From JBKJUK01 sp046590705 (GTDB lineage: Bacteria > Acidobacteriota > Thermoanaerobaculia > Gp7-AA8): a stretch of DNA of 14,319 nucleotides. Positions 5,844-13,481 of this stretch are shown here, in pieces. The stretch is taken from assembly GCA_046590705.1 (NCBI GenBank), contig JBKJUK010000085.1:1-14319 (forward strand). Direction: 5' to 3'. The position numbers were made by a program, and so were the translations under genes. Positions within the stretch are counted from its first letter, which is position 1. Each line of letters begins with the position of its first letter. Under the pieces are notes generated by a model. That model was not told the DNA's origin, made no database searches, and was given only the letters and a program-made list of their open reading frames with translations.

Positions 5844-8505
5844 TCTCGTCGAACCAATCGACGATGAAGTTGAAGTGCCGCGCCTCGAACTCTCCGGAGC
5901 GCGAGATCATCAGGAACGTTCCGTCAGGCGTGACGTCGCCACTGTCCGTCAACCAGTAGGTGCTTCGGTTCGAGAAGAGTTTCTCTGGCTGACCAGGCGA
6001 AAAGGTCGCTCCCGCGGTGATTGGAACGCGGTAAAAATCAGCACCGCTCCAATAGAACATCTCGCGGCCGTCCCGCGACCACTGCGGAAACTGTCCGCCG
6101 TCGATCGACACCTGCCAGCGCCCCTTTCCGTCGGCAAGCGAGCGGACATAAACCTGGTCTTTGCCAGACTCGTTCGACTGGTAGGCGATCCATCGACCGT
6201 CAGTGGAGAACTTCGCATTCTGCTCGTTGAACGGAGAATGCAACAGCGGTGTGCGCTTGCCATCGACGAGAGAAAACAGCCAGAGATCGGGCCCGGTAGT
6301 TGAAGATGCCAGCGAATAGAGCAGCATCTTTCCGTCGGGCGAAGCCGACGTCGGAAAAATCGTTTCGCTGGCGCGCAGGAGCTCGACGGCCTCCCCACTG
6401 CCATCCGCAGCCCGCGACGCGATCTGCCACAGCCCCGCGCCCGGCACCTCGGCTGAATAAAATACGCGCGAGCCGTCAGCGCTCCAAATGGGTTTGTCCT
6501 CGTTTCCGGGCTCGAAACTGAGTCGGGTGGTCGTACCCCGTGCCAGATCGATCAGCACGATGTCGTCGTTCGCAGCACCACGATTCACCGCCACGGTTCG
6601 ACCGTCCGGCGAGAGACTCGCCCCCGCGAAACGATGCGACTGGCTGGTGATGACCCGTTCCCGTCCAACTCGATCGACAGCAACGAGACTGACGCCTGGT
6701 GTGAGTATGCCCGGCAGGTCCACCAGCGTGCCGCCCGGCGAGAAAGAGAATTGCGCTGATCCGGTGTCAGGATCGACGAACACGCTATCGAGAACGCGTA
6801 CCGGCGTGCCGCGCACCTCCATCGTCTTCAGATCAAATGCCACCGCATACAAGCTCGAACCGCGCGCGAAGACCATCCGTCCGCCCGGGATGTAGCGGGC
6901 GAACGTTCCTCCATCAAGGATTCTCTTCGTTTTTCCGTCGGCCAATGAAACGACACCGATCTGAGCGTCGTCGAATGAAGAAATTCCGAGAGTCTTTATG
7001 GTGACGAGCATATGTTTCCCGTCTGGGAGAACCTGCGGCCACCGATGGCTCAGCTCCTTCCTTTCGACACTCGGACGCGAGACCGCGACTGGGGCCGTAC
7101 CCCCTGAGGCAGAGACGCGGTAAATACCAGTCGCAGCAGCTGGCGCGAAGTAGATCATTCCGTCGCGGCCCCATTCCGCTCCGCGATCGTTCGGAATACA
7201 TCCGTTGCAGATGGTCACCGCGGCTCCGCCGTGAACCGGGACCTTGCGTAAACTGGCGTCCGCCACGAAGCCGACCCACTGGCCGTCTGGAGAGAAAAAA
7301 GGGGAGGTCGCACCTTCCGAACCGGCGATGGGAGTTGATTCGAAACTGTCGAGCGACCGGAGGAAGAGCCGGCTCGTGGCGCCACCGTATCCAACATAAA
7401 CGAGAGATCGCCCGTCCGGTGTCAGGGCCACAGGTCCGTTCACTCGACGGTCGATGGAAATCTCGGGCGGGACAGCCAGGTCGAACCGCCGAACTGTGGC
7501 GCCTTTCGCGCTGCCGGTGTTGACACGCGACTGCACGTAAGTACCGATTGCAATCGCGGTCGCTACGAGCGCAACCGCCCATGCGCCACGTTCTCGCCAC
7601 CGCTGCTTCGGCGAAGCCGTCACAAGCGTATTGGTCTGCGAACTGCTCTGCGCGATCCACTTGAGCTCTTCGCCCAGATCATGTGCTGACTGCCACCGAT
7701 CGTCAGGCTCCTTGCTCAGACACTTCTGCACCACGTGCTCGAAAGCCGGAGGTGTGAGCGGCAGGATCTCACGCATGGGGCGGGGCTCCCCGCCCACGAT
7801 CTGGGCGATGAGACTCGTTCTGTTCTTGCCGTCGAATGCCCTTTTTCCGGTCGCCATCTCATACAGCACGGCGCCGAAGGCGAAGATGTCGGTCCGCGCG
7901 TCGGCTTCTTCCCCCGCCAGCTGCTCCGGCGCCATATACTGAAACGTTCCGAGGATGGTTCCTTCCTGCGTGAGCGGTCGATGCTGCGTCACTCCTTCGA
8001 GCGACACTGCCGACAAAGGCGCAGCCATGGGGCTGCTCTTGGCCAGTCCAAAGTCGAGCAACTTCGCTCCGGTTCGCGTGATCATGATGTTGGCCGGTTT
8101 GAGATCGCGATGGACGATGCCGGCGCGATGCGCGCGATCGAGGCCTTCGGCAATCTGCGCTCCGTATTTCAGCACGTCGGGCATCGAGAGTGATCCCCGC
8201 TCCAGGCGATCGATGAGCGACTCACCTTCCACGAGTTCCATGACCAGGTAGCTCACGCCTCCCTCTTCTCCAACATCGTGCAGAGTACAAATGCGGGGAT
8301 GATTCAGTTGTGAAATCGTTTTCGCTTCGCGCTCGAAGCGAAGCTTGAACTGGGAGTTCCCCGCAAATTCCGCAGGAAGTATTTTTATGGCCACGTTTCG
8401 CTCGAGCCGCGTGTCGCGCGCCTTCCACACCTCACCCATCCCACCAGCACCAATGCGCGAAGAGATCTCGTAAGGCCCGAGCCGTGTGCCTGCCTTGATT
8501 GTCAT
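5812..8505 (-). CDS. Ser/Thr protein kinase with C-terminal PD40 beta-propeller (kinase 3)
   Basis: An 897-aa protein with the same architecture as kinase 1. The kinase domain has GAGGMGEV (19-26), K41, E60, HRDLKPAN (D134, N139), DFG (151-153) and APE (192-194), all intact. One membrane helix is predicted at about 306-324. The propeller occupies about 340-890, with PD40 motifs such as TPDGRSLVY, SPDGQWVGF, LPDGKHMLV, SPDGRTVAV, SADGSRVFY and SPDGKMLLY, plus the family signature SNESGKDQVYVRS and a C-terminus ending IVDWFDEINKRMAAAGS. It is more divergent from kinases 1 and 4 in the propeller than in the kinase half, suggesting the sensor has specialised. The ATG at 8505 lacks a Shine-Dalgarno motif; TAGACT, fitting a TANNNT -10, lies only 9 nt upstream, so the mRNA may be leaderless or nearly so. 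It sits divergently from the DUF2071 gene. Confidence 0.95.
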   Translation of the reverse strand: MTIKAGTRLGPYEISSRIGAGGMGEVWKARDTRLERNVAIKILPAEFAGNSQFKLRFEREAKTISQLNHPRICTLHDVGEEGGVSYLVMELVEGESLIDRLERGSLSMPDVLKYGAQIAEGLDRAHRAGIVHRDLKPANIMITRTGAKLLDFGLAKSSPMAAPLSAVSLEGVTQHRPLTQEGTILGTFQYMAPEQLAGEEADARTDIFAFGAVLYEMATGKRAFDGKNRTSLIAQIVGGEPRPMREILPLTPPAFEHVVQKCLSKEPDDRWQSAHDLGEELKWIAQSSSQTNTLVTASPKQRWRERGAWAVALVATAIAIGTYVQSRVNTGSAKGATVRRFDLAVPPEISIDRRVNGPVALTPDGRSLVYVGYGGATSRLFLRSLDSFESTPIAGSEGATSPFFSPDGQWVGFVADASLRKVPVHGGAAVTICNGCIPNDRGAEWGRDGMIYFAPAAATGIYRVSASGGTAPVAVSRPSVERKELSHRWPQVLPDGKHMLVTIKTLGISSFDDAQIGVVSLADGKTKRILDGGTFARYIPGGRMVFARGSSLYAVAFDLKTMEVRGTPVRVLDSVFVDPDTGSAQFSFSPGGTLVDLPGILTPGVSLVAVDRVGRERVITSQSHRFAGASLSPDGRTVAVNRGAANDDIVLIDLARGTTTRLSFEPGNEDKPIWSADGSRVFYSAEVPGAGLWQIASRAADGSGEAVELLRASETIFPTSASPDGKMLLYSLASSTTGPDLWLFSLVDGKRTPLLHSPFNEQNAKFSTDGRWIAYQSNESGKDQVYVRSLADGKGRWQVSIDGGQFPQWSRDGREMFYWSGADFYRVPITAGATFSPGQPEKLFSNRSTYWLTDSGDVTPDGTFLMISRSGEFEARHFNFIVDWFDEINKRMAAAGS

Positions 8506-8626
8506 TGAATGAGAAGTCTAGCACCGCCGAAGAGATCATGAACTCATCGGTGCCGACGACGGGTCCGCGTCGATTCCGACGGTAAATCTCCTGGGCATGA
8601 ATTCATTCAGCCGAAAACGGTCGTTG

Positions 8627-8661
8627 GGCGATCCGTGTGCTCCTAGAGACCGTGGATCGCC
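8627..8661. promoter_or_regulatory. Inverted repeat with 8-bp arms
   Basis: GGCGATCC (8627-8634) pairs perfectly with GGATCGCC (8654-8661) across 19 nt. A TTTT run follows directly on the plus strand, so in that direction it has some terminator character, although the loop is large. It lies 122-156 bp upstream of the kinase 3 start. Confidence 0.4.
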
Positions 8662-8675
8662 TTTTCGGTTCGGTA

Positions 8676-8714
8676 AACCGGCGCGGCGGCGCTGCCAGTG
8701 CGTGCGCGCCGGTT
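8676..8714. promoter_or_regulatory. Inverted repeat with 10-bp arms
   Basis: AACCGGCGCG (8676-8685) pairs perfectly with CGCGCCGGTT (8705-8714) across 19 nt. No T tract follows on either strand. The AACCG of the left arm can instead pair with CGGTT at 8666-8670, so two mutually exclusive folds exist on paper. It could be an operator or an RNA structure. Confidence 0.4.
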
Positions 8715-8884
8715 GAGCCGCAGTAGCGTCCCCGGATTCAAGGCCAATTACTGCTGCGCCAAGTCAGGGCCATGTCGCGTCAACCCAGACTGTTTCCGTA
8801 TCGACTTGAGAGGCGAGGGTGGTTCGACTCAGTGGCGGGGACCTTCGTTGAACGATTCGCGGTAAGAATGCGTATCATCATCCG

Positions 8885-9154
8885 GTGCACGAACAGATCG
8901 CCGAAACTTCGGAGGAGGAAGCTCCTTTCTGCAGAAATTTCGGAGCGCGACTGGCTGCAAGACTCTGCTCGGATTACGGACTAAAGAAATCTGATCGGAG
9001 ACAGCACGCGAACCGGAACGTTCTCGGTCACACGTCGCACGACCACACGCACTCCGACACGAAGGTTTTTCGCAACCCGATTCCACCTGATACGCATCCT
9101 GGGAGCATGATTCGAGACGATCTCGCAGGACGCCGAGGGAGCAGCGGTTTCTGA
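8885..9154 (+). pseudogene. Possible decayed zinc-ribbon reading frame
   Basis: An 89-codon GTG-started frame ends with TGA directly before the ATG of the DUF2071 gene. Residues 15-32 read FCRNFGARLAARLCSDYG, which lines up with the common zinc-ribbon pattern FCxxCGARL...CSxCG. In each CXXC pair the second cysteine is replaced, by F19 (TTC, one base from TGC) and Y31 (TAC, one base from TGC). The remainder is not recognisable. I see a residual zinc ribbon that can no longer bind metal, or a chance resemblance. There is no clear ribosome-binding site. Confidence 0.22.
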
Positions 9155-9895
9155 ATGCACCCCGCCTTCGCACGCACTGACCATCGACCCTGGCCCCTCC
9201 CGCCAGGTCGGTGGACGTGGCGTCAGCGCTGGTGCGATCTGCTTTTTGCGCACTGGCCGATTCCTGCCGCTGTACTCAGGCCGCTGGTGCATACATCCCT
9301 GCGAGTCGAAGAGTTCGACGGAACTTCGTGGATCGGCGTGGTCCCTTTTCGAATGGAAGGAGTGATGCGCCGTCCGCTGCCCGACGTTCCATTCGTTTCG
9401 GCATTCCCGGAATTGAACGTCCGGCTGTATGTCGAACGCGACGGAAAACCTGGCGTCTGGTTTCTGAGTCTCGACGCCGCGAATCATCTCGCTGTGTGGG
9501 CCGCCAGACGCTTCTTCCATCTGCCTTACTTTCATGCCTCGATGAGCGTCAGGCACGTCGGCGATCACTACCTGTACCGATCGGAGAGAACAGGCGGCGG
9601 CGCCGATTTCCGCGCGGAGTACGCTCCAACGTCCGCACCCTACCAGTCGGTCCCAGGCAGCCTCGAGAGTTTTCTCACGGAGAGATATTGCCTCTACGCC
9701 GAGGCTCCGGACGGCTCGATCCTCCGCACCGATGTGCAGCATCCTCCCTGGCCGCTGCAGCGTGCCGAGGCCGCGATCGAAAAGATCTCGATGACCCTTC
9801 CCTTCGGAATCGAACTGAGCGGAGCACCCATCGTTCACTTCGCAAAGAAGATCGACGTGGTGATTTTTCCACCCGCTATCCTGCCTGTTCGTTAG
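9155..9895 (+). CDS. DUF2071 / YqjF-family protein
   Basis: A 246-aa protein that matches the YqjF/DUF2071 family (COG3361) along its length. It has the N-terminal motif WCDLLFAHWPIPAAVLRPLVH (W26-H46), the segment FDGTSWIGVVPFRMEGVMRR (54-73), FPELNVRLYVERDGKPGVWFLSLDA (84-108) and LPYFHASM (123-130). The family is of uncertain biochemical function with a compact alpha/beta fold; no catalytic residue can be named. I see no signal peptide, so it is probably cytoplasmic. A GAGGGAG lies 13 nt before the ATG, a slightly long but usable Shine-Dalgarno. It is the only complete non-kinase gene in the window and stands alone, divergent from kinase 3. Nothing in the sequence links it functionally to the kinases. 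A 285-codon frame on the opposite strand is a shadow. Confidence 0.9.
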   Translation: MHPAFARTDHRPWPLPPGRWTWRQRWCDLLFAHWPIPAAVLRPLVHTSLRVEEFDGTSWIGVVPFRMEGVMRRPLPDVPFVSAFPELNVRLYVERDGKPGVWFLSLDAANHLAVWAARRFFHLPYFHASMSVRHVGDHYLYRSERTGGGADFRAEYAPTSAPYQSVPGSLESFLTERYCLYAEAPDGSILRTDVQHPPWPLQRAEAAIEKISMTLPFGIELSGAPIVHFAKKIDVVIFPPAILPVR

Positions 9896-9902
9896 TTTCT
9901 GC

Positions 9903-10027
9903 TACTCGAGTTCCAGTTCGCGGCCTTCGTCGGCCGGACGTCCCGACCTACAACTCAAACGGCACAACCGGCGGCGTCAACCCACTCCCTCGGTCGCGCT
10001 CATTCTGCGGAGCGATCGGCTCGAGTA
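9903..10027. repeat. Possible 125-bp non-autonomous element with short terminal inverted repeats
   Basis: TACTCGAG (9903-9910) and CTCGAGTA (10020-10027) form a perfect 8-bp inverted repeat bounding 125 bp that contains the hairpin CGGCC/GGCCG (9921-9936) and the palindrome GGACGTCC (9936-9943). On the minus strand the inside reads in frame as ...APQNERDRGSGLTPPVVPFEL and then stop, which looks protein-like but has no start and no upstream gene. It could be a MITE-like repeat, the tail of a dead gene, or chance, since CTCGAG is itself palindromic. Confidence 0.25.
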
Positions 10028-10100
10028 CACCCGTTTCTCGACACCTCCGTCTGTTCTTTCGCGAAGCTTGTTGCAAGAGTGAATTTTGTACTTATCCCCG

Positions 10101-10384
10101 GACGCCAGCATTCGATCTCTCCGCTTACTTCCGCAGTGCGCTCGTCCAGTGCATGACCACGTCGACTGGAGCGGACGTTGCGCGCTCGGTGAGAATAGGC
10201 ATCAGAAAGCGCTGGCCATCACCGGTAACATCAAACCCATGTTCGTTGTAGTTGAGCTTTGGTTCGAAGAGCAGCTGCGGGACGCCTGCCTCGAAGCTGT
10301 CTTCACTCGAAGTCGACACGGACATCAACTTTCAGCGCGAAAAAAAGAGTAACTCCCGGCCGTCAGCGCGCCATCGCGAACCAC
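10101..10384. repeat. 284-bp direct repeat, left copy
   Basis: Collinear without gaps with 13482-13765 (constant offset of 3381). I count 14 mismatches in 284 positions, about 95% identity. The homology starts 24 bp beyond the stop codon of the repeated propeller gene and ends abruptly at CCAC (10381-10384). The right copy is the functional gene end; this one is the pseudogene copy. Confidence 0.92.
10125..10384 (-). pseudogene. Truncated C-terminus of a PD40 propeller protein (duplicate of 13506 gene)
   Basis: This minus-strand fragment encodes about 86 residues, starting within GSRWRADGRE and running to the same C-terminus (HWTSALRK) as the gene at 13506. A glycine codon of the intact gene (GGA) is TGA here (10332-10334), putting an in-frame stop between FFSR and KLMSV. 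Four amino acids differ in the last 67 residues. There is no N-terminal part and no start signal, so it is a dead fragment. Its truncated end touches the plus-strand fragment at 10385. Confidence 0.85.
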
Positions 10385-10577
10385 GGGAGAAGTGTTCGAG
10401 GCAGGCCGTGCAGTCCCACTATTCAAGATCAACCCTCTGCGATTCAAGGGGGCGGCGAATCTATTCGACGTCAGTGACGATGGGCAGAAGTTCCTCGTGA
10501 ATTCGAGGCTCGCTGGTTCGGAATCGCCCCCGGTCGACATCATCATGAACTGGACGCGTGGCTCGGATAAAAGCTGA
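10385..10577 (+). pseudogene. Truncated C-terminus of another kinase-propeller paralog
   Basis: About 63 codons in one frame read ...VFEAGRAVPLFK...GAANLFDVSDDGQKFLVNS...PPVDIIMNWTRGSDKS. They align with the end of the PD40 kinases (kinase 4: AAVPQILFDAQ...YDVTADGQRFLIN...VTVVLNWAAEREK). It resembles neither the adjacent minus-strand stub nor kinase 4 closely enough to be a recent copy of either, so it is the tail of a further paralog whose kinase and most of whose propeller are gone. It ends 42 bp before the kinase 4 start, and kinase 4 transcription may begin inside it. Confidence 0.75.
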
Positions 10578-10619
10578 ACAGGCCTCGCCATCGATTACTC
10601 AGCTAAGATGCAGAATCGA

Positions 10620-13292
10620 ATGTCAATCGCTACCGGTTCCCGCCTCGGACCCTACGAAATTCTCGCGCGCATTGGCGCCGGTGGAATGGGAGAGGTGTGG
10701 CGCGCGCGCGACACGCGGCTCGAGCGTGACGTAGCGATCAAGGTTCTTCCCGCATCGCTCGCGCATGATCCGCAGTTCCGCGCACGGTTCGAGCGCGAGG
10801 CGAAGACGATCTCGCAGCTCAATCATCCGCACATCTGCCAGATTTACGATGTCGGCGAGGCGGCGGAAGATAAAACTTCGTACCTGGTGATGGAACTACT
10901 GGAAGGAGAGTCACTCGCCGATCGCCTGGTGCGCGGCGCGCTTCCGCTCTCCGATGTGCTGCGTTACGGAGCGCAGATCGCCGAGGGGCTGGCTGCGGCG
11001 CATCGCGCAGGGATCGTTCATCGTGATCTGAAGCCGGGCAACATCATGATCACCAAGGCGGGCGCAAAGCTGCTCGATTTTGGATTGGCGAAAGGGGGAG
11101 TTACTCCTTCGCCGGCGATCGTTGCAGGGACAGCGTTCTCCGGCGAGACGGAACACAAGCCGCTCACTCAGGAAGGGACGATCATCGGGACGTTTCAGTA
11201 CATGGCCCCCGAACAACTCGAAGGCCTGCAGGCGGACGCACGAACCGACATCTTTGCGCTGGGAGCTGTCCTCTACGAGATGGTGACCGGAAAGCGCGCC
11301 TTCGAGGGAAAGACCAAGACGAGCCTGATCGCCGCGATCGTCGACCGGGAGCCGCCTCCCATCTCGCAGTTTCAGCCGCTCACTCCGCCCGCGTTCGAGC
11401 GTCTCGTGAAGACCGCGCTCGAAAAAGACCCTGACAATCGGTGGCAGACGGCCCACGATCTGCTGCTTCAGCTTCGATGGATCGCTGAGGCGGGGTCGCA
11501 GGCGGGGGTTCCGGTCCCGCTGCTGGTGCGGCGGAAACAGCGGGAGCAGCTCGCGTGGATTTGTGCGTTTCTCTTTCTACTGACCGCCGGTGTATTCGCG
11601 TTTCTCTGGCAGCGACTGGCGCAGGAGCCTGTGCGCCGCGTAGAGACATCGATCCTTCCTCCTGAAAAGAGCTCCTTTAATTTCGGCAGCGGCGGCCTCG
11701 CTCTATCTCCTGATGGCCAGAAGCTGATTTTTGTAGCCTCGACAGATGGAAAGATACAGTTGTGGATTCGCCGTCTCGGCGCTGGAACAGCGCAACCGCT
11801 CAGCGGAACCGCTGGCGCGAGTTATCCTTTCTGGTCGCCCGACAGCCGCTTCGTGGCGTTCTTCGCAGGTGGAAAACTGAGGAAAATCGATTCGGGCGGA
11901 GGCCCGCCTCAAGTCATATGTGATGCCCCGAATGGGCGCGGCGGAAGCTGGAATGATGAAAATCTCATCCTCTTCGCGCCGAGTGACCGTGACCCGATCC
12001 ATCGCGTTTCCTCGGGCGGAGGCGTATCCACCGCGGTCACACAGCTCAAGAGCGACACCGAATTCAGCCATCGCTGGCCTTCGTTCCTACCCGACGGCAA
12101 GCATTTCCTCTTTCTCGCGCAGAGCGTCAGTTCAGAGCGGCGTCGCGGTCGCATTCATGCAGGCAACCTCGGAACGAACGATAGAAAAGAGATCCTGATT
12201 ACCGACTCACCCGCGTTGATCTCAGCGTCAGGTCACCTCTTGTTCGTTCGTGATCGTTCGCTACTGGCCCAGCCGTTCGATGCTGATGGGCTGGTGCTGA
12301 CCGGAGAAGCTTTTCCAATCGCTGACCGTGTCCAGTATGTTCCCTCGACCACCTGGGGAGCTTTCACCGTTGCGAAGAATGGCACGCTCGCCTATCAATC
12401 GGGCGGAACGAGCGCTGCCACACAGCTGACCTGGTTAGATCGCTCGGGAAAAGCGCTGGGAGTACTCACGTCAGCAGGTCAGCACGTCAATCCACGACTC
12501 TCGCGGAAGGGGGATCGTGTCGCTTATGAGCTGGCCGATGACGAGACAGGAGACTCGGATATCTGGATTTACGATCTCGCGCGAAACATCCCGACGCGTT
12601 TTTCTTTCGAGCCGGGACGGGAAGCGAGTCCTGTGTGGGCTTCCGACGATGCGCGCATCTTTTACTGCGCGGAGGACGAGGGCCGTACAACGTGGAGCAT
12701 CGTTCAGAAGGTTTCCAGCGGTGCGGGGCGCGAGGAAACTGTTCTCGCACCCCGCACACAGTTTCTTTCCACTGTAGATATCGATCGCGACGGACGCCAT
12801 CTCAGTTACAACCGGATCGACATCAAGTCCAGGGCAGGCCGCGACCTCTGGATCTATTCCTTCGCAAATCGACAGACGGTTCCTTTGCTCCAGACCAGAT
12901 TCCAGGATATGGGCGGCTTTTTCTCCCCCGACGGCCGTTGGATCGCATATGTTTCGGACGAGTCTGGAGCGCGTGAGGTATACGTTCAGCCGTTTCCTCC
13001 TAACGGCGCCAAGTGGCAAATCTCTTCGAGTGGAGGTGGTGCACCGCGATGGCGACGCGACGGAAGGGAGCTTTTCTTCGCAGGTGAAACGAAGATGATG
13101 AGTGTTGCGGTGACGACGAACGAGAGTTCATTTTCCGCCGCAGTTCCTCAAATCCTGTTCGACGCCCAGGTGTTGAGTGGTTACGACGTAACCGCCGACG
13201 GGCAAAGATTCCTGATCAACAAGTTGGTGAATGACGAGGTGCAGCAGCCGGTCACAGTAGTGCTCAACTGGGCTGCGGAACGGGAGAAGTGA
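10620..13292 (+). CDS. Ser/Thr protein kinase with C-terminal PD40 beta-propeller (kinase 4)
   Basis: About 890 aa. I prefer the ATG at 10620 (MSIATGSRLGPYE) because it aligns exactly with the starts of kinases 1 and 3; an in-frame ATG at 10608 would add four residues. Neither has a Shine-Dalgarno motif. The kinase domain has GAGGMGEV (19-26), K41, E60, HRDLKPGN (D136, N141), DFG (153-155) and APE (196-198), all intact. A strongly hydrophobic helix (about 311-330) follows a basic stretch. The propeller fills the rest: SPDGQKLIF, SPDSRFVAF, LPDGKHFLF, SRKGDRVAY, SPDGRWIAY and the signature SDESGAREVYVQP. It is closest to kinase 1 (shared YPFWSPD, FFAGGKL and GRGGSW motifs). It is the only kinase on the plus strand and lies between two copies of a 284-bp direct repeat. 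Predicted membrane receptor kinase; ligand and substrate unknown. Confidence 0.95.
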   Translation: MSIATGSRLGPYEILARIGAGGMGEVWRARDTRLERDVAIKVLPASLAHDPQFRARFEREAKTISQLNHPHICQIYDVGEAAEDKTSYLVMELLEGESLADRLVRGALPLSDVLRYGAQIAEGLAAAHRAGIVHRDLKPGNIMITKAGAKLLDFGLAKGGVTPSPAIVAGTAFSGETEHKPLTQEGTIIGTFQYMAPEQLEGLQADARTDIFALGAVLYEMVTGKRAFEGKTKTSLIAAIVDREPPPISQFQPLTPPAFERLVKTALEKDPDNRWQTAHDLLLQLRWIAEAGSQAGVPVPLLVRRKQREQLAWICAFLFLLTAGVFAFLWQRLAQEPVRRVETSILPPEKSSFNFGSGGLALSPDGQKLIFVASTDGKIQLWIRRLGAGTAQPLSGTAGASYPFWSPDSRFVAFFAGGKLRKIDSGGGPPQVICDAPNGRGGSWNDENLILFAPSDRDPIHRVSSGGGVSTAVTQLKSDTEFSHRWPSFLPDGKHFLFLAQSVSSERRRGRIHAGNLGTNDRKEILITDSPALISASGHLLFVRDRSLLAQPFDADGLVLTGEAFPIADRVQYVPSTTWGAFTVAKNGTLAYQSGGTSAATQLTWLDRSGKALGVLTSAGQHVNPRLSRKGDRVAYELADDETGDSDIWIYDLARNIPTRFSFEPGREASPVWASDDARIFYCAEDEGRTTWSIVQKVSSGAGREETVLAPRTQFLSTVDIDRDGRHLSYNRIDIKSRAGRDLWIYSFANRQTVPLLQTRFQDMGGFFSPDGRWIAYVSDESGAREVYVQPFPPNGAKWQISSSGGGAPRWRRDGRELFFAGETKMMSVAVTTNESSFSAAVPQILFDAQVLSGYDVTADGQRFLINKLVNDEVQQPVTVVLNWAAEREK

Positions 13293-13314
13293 GCGGTGAA
13301 ACCGGCTCTCAGCT

Positions 13315-13343
13315 GTCGATCATCATCGACTGGTCTTTTTTTT
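13315..13343 (+). terminator. Likely intrinsic terminator of kinase 4
   Basis: GTCGAT (13315-13320), loop CATC, ATCGAC (13325-13330), then five bases and a run of eight T (13336-13343). It begins 22 bp after the kinase 4 stop. The stem is only 6 bp, so it may be weak, but position and T tract fit. The remaining gap to 13505 holds no convincing gene. Confidence 0.5.
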
Positions 13344-13481
13344 ACGGGGTCGAGGGCCAGGCTTCTCGACTTGCGTTCCGGTGCCGATCGGATTCTTCTT
13401 CCTGTTGACGTCTGGTCTCTCGAAGGTGGAGCGGGCGATCAGTTGGTCGTGAGGTCGCGCCGCGTCGAACGCCACGTCTGA

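Larger units (their letters stand above)
8506..8884. other. Divergent intergenic region with structured DNA
   Basis: No reading frame here resembles a protein. Besides the probable kinase 3 promoter next to its ATG, the region holds two strong inverted repeats (8627-8661 and 8676-8714) and a 6-bp repeat GCACCG/CGGTGC (8521-8526, 8548-8553). It could be a long 5' leader for kinase 3, an unannotated small RNA, or simply regulatory DNA for both flanking genes. Confidence 0.45.

Noticed and set aside
5624..5857. 77-codon minus-strand frame after kinase 3
   Set aside because: It overlaps the end of kinase 3 in another frame and lies in A/T-rich sequence with no family resemblance.
8981..9838. 285-codon minus-strand open frame opposite the DUF2071 gene
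   Set aside because: The plus strand matches the YqjF/DUF2071 family along its length. The minus frame has no recognisable motif.
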